Source: Dromaius novaehollandiae | Taxonomy: Eukaryota > Chordata > Aves > Casuariiformes > Dromaiidae | Assembly (NCBI RefSeq): GCF_036370855.1 | Contig: NC_088101.1 | Location: 41,400,544-41,464,543, forward strand | Direction: 5' to 3' | DNA: 64,000 nucleotides | Shown: one piece after another, positions 37,601 through 49,600 of the stretch | How the letters are laid out: every line of letters begins with the position of its first letter | How positions within the stretch are numbered: position 1 is the stretch's first letter | Position numbers and translations under genes: made by a program | Notes under the pieces: generated by a model | What the model was told of the DNA's origin: nothing | The model's input: only the letters and a program-made list of their open reading frames with translations | Databases searched by the model: none

Positions 37601-40600
37601 TATTTTACCATTGTCTGATAACTACATAAAGATCTTGGTAAGCTAAGCGCACTTTATCCATTCAGTGTGGACCCCCCACCCTTTAATAATTGGGCTTGAG
37701 ATATCTCAGAAGGATCGTTTTCTTTTTTCTGAACAGCAAGCAGGAGCCACAAAGCTCTGCAGGTCTGGCTCTTCAAGAAACGGAGGAGCAACTCCTCTGT
37801 CCAGTCAGATGCTCTAACAGAAGAAGCATTATAGAAATCTGCAAAAGCTGGACGAAATTCAAATAGAAAAAAATGGTCTAGCTTCAACACTTCTCTTTTT
37901 GCTTATTTTACCTGTTTCATGTCAAAGGCATAAATACTCCCTGAAGCAGAAACTGGAACCCAAAGCCGAGGTAAGTACCATAACCTCCTGGCTGCAATAT
38001 TTCATTTGCTCTGGTGAGATGGCTGCAGTTGTGCTTGTTCCCTCTGAGTGCGGGTTTCCCTTTTTGCAAATCAGAAGAGCTGTCTGGCGGGGAAGAGGTA
38101 GCTCAGCCTGTTATTTGGTGATCTGAGGCACTCTCCAGGGATGTCGGGGTTGTTGGTTGTCTAGCCTGCATAACAGGCCCTTTAGCCTAAAATAAGTGCT
38201 CTAACCACCTGTAGACCTCATTGGCTTGCCTCAGGGTGGATAGGTGTCTAAGCTCTCCTGCTCTGTAAAAGGAGACTTAGCACCTGGCTCGGGGCTCTGG
38301 GGACCGGACGCCTGAGCTCGGGCGTTGCGGGAGGTACAGCAGGTGCAGCACCGTAACGCACCACTTCCCTGGGGCCCAGCTCTGAGCGTGCGCCCTAGTC
38401 ACCCGCAGCAGCTTTGGGGGGGGCTTTTTGGTTTGCTACTCAGTGGTTTCTGTGAAACTTGATCCCAGAATATAGGTTAAGGAATGTACCTATTTCCACA
38501 ATGACAGACAATCAAAGACGATGATTATAGAAGGATGCGAACTTAATGGAATTTGTTATTCCAACAGAGCCACAAGAAGAAATAGTTATTGTTCATAGTA
38601 ACATATCTTGCTTGGATATTGCATACACATAATCCAAAAAAGCAAAAAACCCCAAAATGTTAATCTGCTTGTTTTCTTTAGGCATTCATTCTTTTGGGAA
38701 GGGAGAGTCACGTTACATAACAGGATCCAAAGCAGTTAAAAAGAAGGCTTTCTAAAGTTCATAAGAAGTTACTCCTCAGATCATCATTTTCAGTATTTTC
38801 CAGAAAGCCTATGGTAGTGACTTAAAATTTCGTATCTACTGTGTGTAGATTATTTACCTGTGGAAATGAATTACATTTATAGCATTTTGAAAACATATAA
38901 TCCATTTTAATTTTAAAAAGGAAAAACCTTAAAGTCCGGTGGTTTTGAGTTAGATTTTCCACCAGTTAGCAAACCTCTTACTACTGTGCTATTCATATTT
39001 CTCTCATGAACAAAAAGAATAGAACATTGGAGCTAGAAAGATGACACCAGGAAGATGCAAAAATGCAAGCATTTTGATTAGTGAAAATTAATTTTACATC
39101 CTTCAGTTTTGAACTATTTTACTAACACGAATTATTGTCTATTTTTAACTGGCACTTATTTAATGCCCTGTGAAGTCTCTATTTTCAGAATCTTAAAATG
39201 ATTGTGATGTGCCTCATTTCAGCACTACTTTCAGTGTTTGGTTTTAATTGATAATAATTTCTACTATTTCGAATTGGCTTAGCAAATATGAATATGAAAT
39301 TATTACTTACAGATTGCAGGATAAACACAACTGTAAAACTTCTGTATATCACATTCTCTTGCATTTCCTTAAAAATAAACAAATAACTTTAGGAGCATAA
39401 ATTAACAATCTAGCTCTTAGCTCTACTTGTGCTAAACTGAAGAGTAAATTCATCAAAGTCTACATACCACTTCATACTTCTCATTTTGCAACTGAGAAAA
39501 CGGTTCAATCTGGCACAATAGTTACCAACACCAAAAGGGGTACATAGCGGGGAAAAAAGATAGTAGAACAAACCATGAGGCTCGCTGCTGGAGCAAATAT
39601 CTTTATTATGTGTGCCAGCCAGGACTGCCTGCAAGCTGGCGGCTCACTCTTTACATTAGCTTGCTAAGGCCAGGGATCTCTGTCTTTCCTTATGGAAATA
39701 AAAAACAAAGTAGGGAGATGGTATACAGGATTATACCCCACACGTTTCAATGGCAGTTCAAAACTTCATGCAAGAGTTGTTTACCTTAGGGGTAAGAAAT
39801 CACCCTGGGCCAATGGCAAAACTTTTGGATTTTGGGTGGCCTAACTTTTTACCCCAGATTATCTCCTTACATGGAAATTTTGCTTAGCCCTTTAGCCCTT
39901 TAGAAGTGCCCAGATATCTGATACAGGTGTTTAAAAGATAGGCGCTCTGTTTTTCCTCACAAACACATCATCATCACAATTTTGAAACTAGTCACTATCC
40001 TTAAAACTTTTGCAAAAGAATTAGGGTTGCCTGTGTACCAGGAAAGCTTGTTTTTGGAATAAATCACCTAGAATGATGTAATAACAATCACTCATTGCCC
40101 TGAAAAAATCTCTGTAAGCAAATGTACAAACCTACAGAAAAAAATTCCTAAAGTTGTCAGGCCACTTATTAGAGTGACTAATGGAAATAATAGTGAACTG
40201 TAACGCAATTTAAGGAATACTCCTTCAGTGTCAGGCAGGTTAATGTCTCCAAAAATGTTAGGATTTGTGAGCAGCAGGTTTTGGCAAAGATTATGTATAA
40301 TCACTCCTATGCTATCCTATACTCGGCATTTAGATTCTCTTGTATGTTGAGCTCACAGAGGTGCGTGAGATATTAAAAAGAATATGTCCGATAAAATGTT
40401 TGAGCTATTTTCTATTTTGTTTCCTTCTAACTGCAGCATTAAGCAGGAGCAGTTAATCCACTTTCTGTACAATTTCTTTTAATATTTTCTCTATGGTGGG
40501 AGATTGCTCTGAAAATAGCTTCAAGTGAAAGCTCAGAGCAGACTTGTTCGAAAGTCTTCCTCTTTTACACCACTCTGAGAGCACTGAATGCAGTCTTTTA

Positions 40601-43600
40601 CCTAGAATATTGATTTTAAATGACATTATGTTGTCAGTTACCACATGCTTTCAAGTTCTGACAGCTGGTTTCTGTGGTGTAGGGGTTAAAGCTGACGGGC
40701 AGGCCTGCTTTCTTCTCTGGTGGCTTTTGGTTCTGCTGAGCTGCCTCCTGCCTACGGTCCAGCCACAGCTACTTCTGGAAGCCTGGCAGTGGCTTTCTTG
40801 TCCACTAATTATATGCAAAAAATATATATGTCTGTAAGAGCATAGATTTGGGTTCCAGTCCTTGCTTCAAAGAGAGCTCACAGTATTATCATTACTTTTA
40901 CTGCTGAAAAGGTTGGAGTGAGAGCACTTGTCAGGGCTCAAATAGAGTTATTCCTTACATTTCTAGAGTGATGAAGGTGCCTTGGGGGGATTCTTGAGAG
41001 GAGCGTAATGGCACACATCTGTCCTCGGTGTTTCCTGCAGCCCCATTCAAGTCTGTTGGCTTTTGCAGAGCGCCCTTATAGGTGCCAGACTTTTTCCCCT
41101 GTTCATGTCGGGAACTGAGATTTCTAACTTTGGGCAGTCAATCCTGCTGTGGCTGCTAACCACCTGAAAGATGGGTGTTGTCCTGCAGAACCTAAGAAAA
41201 TTTATGTCTTTTTATGGACTTAGTCCCAACTTTCTAGGAGGTCAAGTTCAAGACTAGAGGTTTGTCTCACAGCCCTGAGGCATAACCTTTTCTTTCAAGA
41301 TTTTTGGGCTATATCAGCTAATGACCAGGCACTAGGTTTAGAGCTGACCAAATATCTTACTTATTTTCTTGGATTAAAAGAAAATGACAAGCTAATGTAA
41401 GTTAAAATACATTTAAACAAATAAATGTTGTATCCTGGTACAACTAAATTAATCTCAGCTATAGATACCTCTCAAGCATCTGCCCCTTCTCCCTTGCTGT
41501 TCAAATATGGGTGAGGTCTGCTAGCAAGATAACCTTCAAATACAGTGTATGATAATATGATATTTCTGAGAAATACCTGGAAGAATGAATGGTAAACAGC
41601 CACACCAGTCTTGTATATACCGGGCCTTGCATTCCTGCAAACATCCATACGTACTATAAATCTCGTGGTGTCGAAGTTTAATATCAGGCTTGCACTCTCC
41701 CCATGGGTATTCTTGAATAATTGTCTGTAGGGTAGTAGTAACAGAAGATATAATTTTTGTATCTATTTTAAATATTATTTTCTCGTATTTTAAAGTGCTG
41801 AAGGAAGCCTGTTTGAGGCATAAGCATAAATATTGTGATTTAACTGGAAGCAATTACAGTTTGTGCTTTTGGAGTTATTTTAAAAATCGTTTCCTCTCTT
41901 ACATGGCAAAAATAAGACCTATGAGTTAGCCTAGTTCACTAGGGTAGTCCACCTCTATAGGATTCCAGGAGGAAGCAGAGCTCACTTTAACTTGCATGTC
42001 AGAACTTCAAAGTCCTGATATCAAGAATGAGCAATATATCACCCTTAAAAACAGTTCAGCAAGCTGAGCCGCACCAGCTTGATTCTGAAATTGAGAAGAG
42101 AATTAAATACAGAGAAAAAAGAAATTATGCCTTCTGTAAGTAGTTGTCTGTTCCTCACATTTGAAAATACATATATGTGTTGATTTCAAATTTAACAGGA
42201 CAAGATAAAATGGGAAGCTATGTCCTTGTCTTAAGTGAGTGTGGTTAGGCTTGTGGAAAAACAGAAGAATTAGAGTCACATGTCTTAAACAGTGTCTGAA
42301 GAGTGCATTTTTTTGAGATATACCAGGATTTGTCATAAACAGAATAAGAACATGGAAAATTTGCATTATTTTGAGGTTGATTGTCTTAATGTAAAAACAG
42401 CAGCCTGGTAACATTTTATCATTTCTAGAGAAAATGTCCTTTGTCTAAAACAAAAGCAACAACCTGCTCTTCTAGATGCTCTTCTAGATATCATATAGCA
42501 ACATCAGTCTAGGCTCTAATATAGTAAGTAATTTGTCTTTCTTTGGTATGACATTAAAGTAATAGAATGTGTTGTTGGACAACTGTTTCAATATCCTTGT
42601 AACAATATCCTTGTAGCATTAGATGGCAGCGAGTTTGTAAGATGTTAGAAAAGAAAGGCTGACTTTAGTAAAACAGATTATGAAGACCAATGATATCTGG
42701 AAAAAAGAGAGCAGTAATTTTGTTTGTGGCTGGAGGAAACATTATTCTCAGGAGTGACTGTGGTGTAAATATTTTAATTTCCAAAATCTTTCAGTCATTG
42801 TCACACTTCAGAATAGAATAAGAGAAAGTAAAGACTGCTGTTTCTACTTGATGGAGAAAATCCTTACCTTCAGCTGGCGGATTGCAACCTGAGCGTGCAT
42901 GCCGACTGGTGTTGATAAACCTAAACCATCAAAGCGTGGAAGTTCTTTGGGTGAATGGACAACATAAATTATACCAGCGTCAATATAACCGAGGGAAGGG
43001 TCATCAGTGAATTGCGCCTGATACAGAAAGAATTATTTAAAATTGCAGTGTCTTTGTTTATCATCTGAGGCTTTACCTTTATTTAAAATGGTGCAGTGTT
43101 GTTTTATTTTGTTTAAAATCTCTAGTTACATCTTTGAATGTAACTTAGAGAAAAGTGTAAAAGCAAACTGACTTGAATGTCCTTTGCATGTCTATTTGGG
43201 TTTCCTTCCAGTTATTCTAAACTGTTGGCTTTTTTCCTCCTTCTGTTATCTTCCACCTTCAAAAGCAAGAAGGCGTAGACCAGCGATGACTCGCAACTTG
43301 GAGATCTATTCCTTTTACTTGCAGCTACCTCTCATGTTTCAGCAGACTTTCCATTACCATCTCCAGAACCTGTCACTGCTGTCTCCTATGATTCCTCGAG
43401 AGCCAAACTGAATGTCTAACTCATTTTACCACTCTAAATCTTAGTTTTCTTCCCTAATCTCATAGGTGATATTCCCTGAGTTTTCTGTTTTCTGTTGGCC
43501 AAAAGCAATCCTAGTAAGATGAGAAGCTATTTACAGTGCCAAGATCAGATCTTAGCTGGCACCAAGCACTTACAGCTGCTACTGAAACCAACATTTGGTA

Positions 43601-46600
43601 GGTAGAAATTGGCTCCATGTGATCTTCCCCACTCGGCCTTTATTTAAAATTAAATGATGTTCTCCTGAAGTGCTTGCATTGAATTATTTTACTGCTCTGA
43701 TGATGTGTTTCAGTTGTGAGTGAGTTGTACTACTGATTTTTACACTTATTCACAACTTTCAGAGGAATTTAGCTGAGGACAGAATCAATATTCATCTCAA
43801 ATTTTTAAACCAGAATTGTATATCTCCTCTAAAATCTCCTCTCAGTCAGAAAGAGATAGTCTTGAAACAGAAGTCTGCACGTGAAATTCTGTAGGAGTAT
43901 GTAAAAATCTACTAATCTATAAATTACCACATGCATAGAATTATTAGGATGACTGTACCTGATTGACATCAAAAAGTAAACTTAAACCTCGTCCAGACAC
44001 ACTAACTCTTCTCTTTACTGGAAGATCATTGTGATTAAAAGTAAAGCAGTTTCCGTATTCAGTGAAAACATGTTCAAAATCCTTCAAAAAAGGAATATAG
44101 GGAAGAATAAAATAAAAGCAAGATCACTTAAAATTACATTAGTGAGTCACAGTGCAAGAGATTGGCTATTTTTAGCCAAATTGAAAAGGAAGTGTTAAAT
44201 ATTACACTTAGAAAAGTTGTAACTGATGGAAATTATCAAAAGGATTTCATGCCTTCCTATAAGAAAGGAATTATAGAAATCTAAAGGAGAATTTCACATT
44301 GTTTTTTAGTACCTATGGGCTGTTCAGAATCATTTAATGAGGCCCTGTTTTGTTTTTTTACACTTGTTATATTCTATAGAAATTATATAGTGGAAAACAA
44401 CTTGTTTAATTTTTTCAGTAGATGTTTAGTGAAGGCTTCATTTCAAAAGAAACTGTCATACTATAGATGAAAGTATAAGACATAAAATACCTGCACCAAA
44501 AAAACCCTGGTCATTTAACTGAAAACATTTGCTAATATAATTGCATCTGACTGCTTTAAAGTTTTAGCCATTAGGTACTAGTGTATCTTTTCAATTAAGG
44601 AAACTCATCAAAGCCTAATTTTAGAAAGGACAGGATGTTTAAAGTTTGGATTAACCCAAAAGAATATAAGTCTGATTTTTCTGTTTCCTTGTTCTATTTA
44701 AGTTGGAAAATACTCTATGTAAGAACTGACATGAAAATGGGAAGATCATGTTTTTTGGTTATTGTCCAAAATTCCCAAATATGGGCTCTATTCATCTCCA
44801 TATTTAAAACTTATGTGGGTTCTGCATAGAGTCACCCTAGCTATTCTGGACTTAAAGAGCAAAACTAATTCCATCAACTGAGTGCAAATATGCAATTGCG
44901 TTTTGCAAAAACTCCATTCAAACTAATCTTAGTTATAGGCCATTTATTGAAAATGCTGCTCGATAAAGCCCGGAGGCCTTGCAGTTTTTTAAAGGGTGAT
45001 GTTTATGCAGAAGGGGCATTAGGTAGAAAGCAATTTAGATTGAGATCCCAATTTAGAGCTCGGGGAGCCTCACTAGGCAGTCTCTGCAGGGTGATTTAGA
45101 GCAGGAGCTCGTCTTTCCATCTCTCCAAAGGAAAGCAGGGAGCGTAGCTGGCCAAATTAGCTGTCTAAAGTTTGCTGGTGAGAATATATCCCCTTTGCCC
45201 TCCGTGCTACTGTTCTAGTAAAAGGAAAAATATTTACCTCTGGGTAACATGGCTTTCCAAAAAATTCACATTCTAGCAATGTGCTGCTGTTGAGATAAAA
45301 CCCGTTTTCCCTTGTGAACTCTTTAATGCTGAAGTTCTGGTTTCCAAGAAGGAAATCATTTAGCTCTTGAGAAAAGTTATCTTTCATAGAAATTTCTTGG
45401 AGAACTCCAGACACGATGCTCCAAAGAAAAAAAATGATTTGGAGGTTGGTTACTGCATGAGCTTGAAACCTGTCAGCAGGAAGAAGAAAGAGTTCTGCAG
45501 AGTTATAGGGCTGATCACAGTGCTCTTTTTGCCAAATTGTGACATGATTTGTTTGTTGTCTGTGCATAGGCTATATCTGATTCTTGTCCACCATATTTGC
45601 ACTTTGATCTCCACAACATGAATAAGGAATACGGCCTCCATTTCTAGGAACAGGGAATTTTCTATACCTGAAAACATAGGAAGGACCCCTTCCTGCGTCA
45701 GTTCTGGTCAATTATATTAGCAACATTTCTATTGTGTGTGGTTGTTACAAAAACTGTAGACTGGCCACCTGCAGAAGCCAAAACCTGGATTTGTAGAACT
45801 GAGGACCAGCTGAGCAATTGCATTGACACGTAGGAAACTAGCTGAGAGGGCTATTCCTTGAAAAAGACTGTGTTGCATTAATCAGAAAGCTGATTTCTTG
45901 GTGGATTTGCAGTATTTGCTTGTACCTAGTTACTAAGGCACTACAATCTATAGTGGAGAGCTCTCGTGAGCTCTGTGGTTGTGACACAGTGGCATAAAGC
46001 AAGGGTGACCCTTATTCCTAGAATCCACTTCAAAATCTCAAAACCATGATGGGGTATTAGAGGTGCTTTCCTGACATAGAGCATTGAAGTCACTCACTGA
46101 AGTAAATTAAGGGTTTGCTGTGCAGTTATGATAGGTTTGATCTCAAAATGCTGAAAAGTGAATAAAACAATATATGTATACGCACATGGCAATAGCATGT
46201 TCTTTATTTAGAATTGCCTTTTTGTGTTAATCCTATTTTTTTAAACATATCAGTCTACCTGTATGATAGATCTTAATGCTCAGACTCAAGGAAGACTGGC
46301 AGGAACAGATCTTTGCAACTGAATTTGAGGCAAAAGATAAAGATAGCTCTATGCCTCTTTGATGTTGTTCTGCCAACAAATAACGTTACTAAAAACAGGA
46401 AGAAAGAATAAGCACAGCATGAACAGATGGATGTGGAAGAAAATTGTCACTTAATTGTCACTTAAGCTGACAGCTGCCATGCTCAGTAGGTGACTGTTTA
46501 CTTACAATATGCTGCAGCTATAGTTACAAGAACTGAGAGGTTTCTATAACACACAGCCCGCTGTACTCAGGAGAGACTTCCATCTGCAGTGTATGTTCTG

Positions 46601-49600
46601 CAACATAACCCATGACAGCTTTATGCAGGGCAATTGTGAGGAACAAAAATAAAGCAGAGAGGCTCCGAATGTTTGAAAGCTGGACTTTCGGCTGATTCTG
46701 CCAGCAGAAGGTGGATGATAACAAAACTTATCATTCTGGATGAAACAATGTGAGTAAAATGTCTATATTTCTAAAACTGTTGCTAGATTATATATTTGCT
46801 CTAAAAAGCAGGTAGCACATTTGTTACATTACTTTTAAAGTGTCTGAAGCATCTAAATCATGGCCAGTATCTTCAAATGTGGAAACCCGTAGCAAAGATA
46901 CTGGTTGGATACATGACATTCAGACATGCCAAATGCTTCTCTCCTGCAAATCCCACTGACGTCAGCTGGAAGTGTAAAGGCTGAGCACCTCTGAAAGAGC
47001 AAGCTGCTCTGCATAAGATTTCTGTATTTGTATGAAGTTTCTATTTGAGCTTCTCTATTTGCAAATCTTGGCTTTTATTTTTAACTTTGATGTGATGGTA
47101 CCATAGTCACATTGTAGAAGGAGCACTCGTGGTTAATATGGTTTACATAGAAGAATAACAGCAGAGAGGTTTTTCTACTCCAACTTACTTTTCGAAAAGT
47201 AGAGACTTAGTCTCACTTACAGATCTGTGGTGCAATTGTTTATTTGAAGGAGGGGGAAAATGAGAATCAACCTCTCTCCCCTGATTCTCTTATTTTCTTT
47301 TTCAGTTAAAATCTCTTCACAGCTGGGTGGAATATGCACTCCTTAGAGCCATGTTTTCCTCTTTTGTGTGATTTGCCTAAAGAAGCTGGGGAGTTTGACT
47401 ACTTTATATTTGTCAGGTAAAGACTTGTTGCCTCTCAAAAGTGGACAACAAAAGTAGCTGTTACCTGTTCAAGTTGCAAAAAGTCACAGCAGGAAATTCA
47501 ACATTTTCCACATACTGAACATAAACCGATGTTGTGGTTGGCCAGCTGAAGTAATAGATGAAGCGATTGCAGATTTGCCAAATGACGATGGCAAGGGAGC
47601 CCATGACTACTAACAGCCACAGCACTCTGCGTGTCTTGCTCTGCGTTTGGACGATGTTATGCACTCCATGAAATGAAGTGGATGAGGCAAACTCCTGATG
47701 GTACTTCTTTCTCTCTTCCACACGTGGCAGCAGTTTCTTTATTAAGTACAACCGTGTCTTTTCCAATAATCCTTAATATTGAACAAAATGAAAACACGTC
47801 TTTTAAATTAGCATTTAAATGGCACCTAGGAAAGGAACCTATGTAATTCTGACACTGGAGAGCAGTTTATAACAGCTGTAAATTGTCTCTTAAAGTGATA
47901 AACTTGCTTCTAAGGATGCTCTAGAGTTCTGGAAATGCTGTGTGCTAGGATTAGCTCAGTGCTGCCTATGGAGTAAACCTTTCAGTATTTTAAGTATAAC
48001 CTATTAATTTAAATGAACAGTTTCACTTTTATGGAAGGGATTAGAATTTGACATGCCTCTGTGATCTAAAACTGCAGGATGGGGTGAACCTGTTATAAAA
48101 AGCTAAGGATCTGCTACTTTCAGTAATATCCCATTAGGTGCCTGGTCCTTTTTACTTGTTTTGAGAAATAAGATAAAAAGGGAATGTTATCTTTTTCAGA
48201 ATTTCATTCTTTCATTATTGAAAGTTTCTAGATATAACTTTAAATGGTACAGGTTCGAAGGGAGACCTACTGCCTTTTCTTTAGGTTTGTATTAGTCTAA
48301 TTGCATACCTTTGCAGTAGGAATGTTTTTAATTTTCATTTATCCCTTGCTTTCTTCAAACTGATGTTAAAAAAAAAATCTAAGGTTAAGGGCTACAACAA
48401 CAATGAATATAATCAATACTTGTAAATGTAGTCAAATACAGTTTGTTGGTGAATGATCTTGTGAGATCTGGGACCACAAAACATTGAAACAAGGGATGTT
48501 TGATAAGGCCTTCCCCATATCTAGTCATAATTGGACCAGGCTTTTTGCAAAGTGCTTCACTTATAGATTGTTATCTGCTACTCTATCCTGTCACTAAGAA
48601 AGTCTACAGAAATCGTAAGTTAACAAAACTTTGCCAGACGTCAGTATTTGGGGTCTGAAAATAAATGATTGAGAGAAGCCTTTAACAGCAATTGAATGCC
48701 TCCCAGATTTTATGGGTTTTAACCCCAAAATAGATTGAATAGTGTGGCATGTGTTGTAGGAAGAGAATATACCCTTTGTTAGACCAAATAACTTACTTGA
48801 GGCTTTTGTAGTTGGACAAAGGAACAAAGGGATATAAAAGCCACCTGCCGAAGCTGTAGTGAACACATCAACGCTCTGGGACGTTGCTTTGGCCTCTCTG
48901 CAGACTGTAAGAATTAAACCCCAGATATTTCTGGTTTTCAAAATGTTTCTGAAAGGGAAGAATTTCCTTTGTGTTGTTTCTTTATTAAAAATTTATGTGA
49001 GAGCTTTTGTCAATACTGGTACAATTTACTGTGCCACCTTTTTACTGTCAAATGTCTTTCTGCTGGAAATCTCTTGAAAAGTTTCTCTTCTGGTTCTAGT
49101 GACTTCTGAATCCCTCTGGGAAGCTGTTAAGCCATGTGTGCTTTTGTCCATGACACAGGAATTAAGGGGAAATGATCAAGCACAGACTAAGATGTTGGCC
49201 TAGGAAGAATAGGTAGAATTTTATATTCTGCTGTTGCCAGACATACATGCTGGCAACTGTTTTCAGGACCTGAAGGTGCAATTTTTTTAATCGTTCATCT
49301 TTGGCCTCAGTCTGGTTCTTTTAAAATGCACGATGACTTCAATGAATTAGAATGGCTTCACAGTGTCGTTGAATGATGACTTCAGCAATGACTTCTCAGG
49401 CTATTTCTAAATGCAAGTTAGGTTTTTATTTATGGCAATTGTTCTTATTTCCAGGAATTACAAAATACATTGCAGATTGGAACTTAACCAAAATAAATAA
49501 ATAAATAAATAAAATAAAGTTCAGAGGGAATGGGAGCCTACATAACCTACTGGTACAATCTCTTCATAGTGTTCAAGAGGGTTATCTAGACGGACATCTG

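Noticed and set aside
39410-39634. Minus-strand frame close to ASIC5 exon 7 as an extra exon
   Set aside because: It does not match any ASIC family segment, and exon 6 joins exon 7 with nothing missing against the 505-residue protein.
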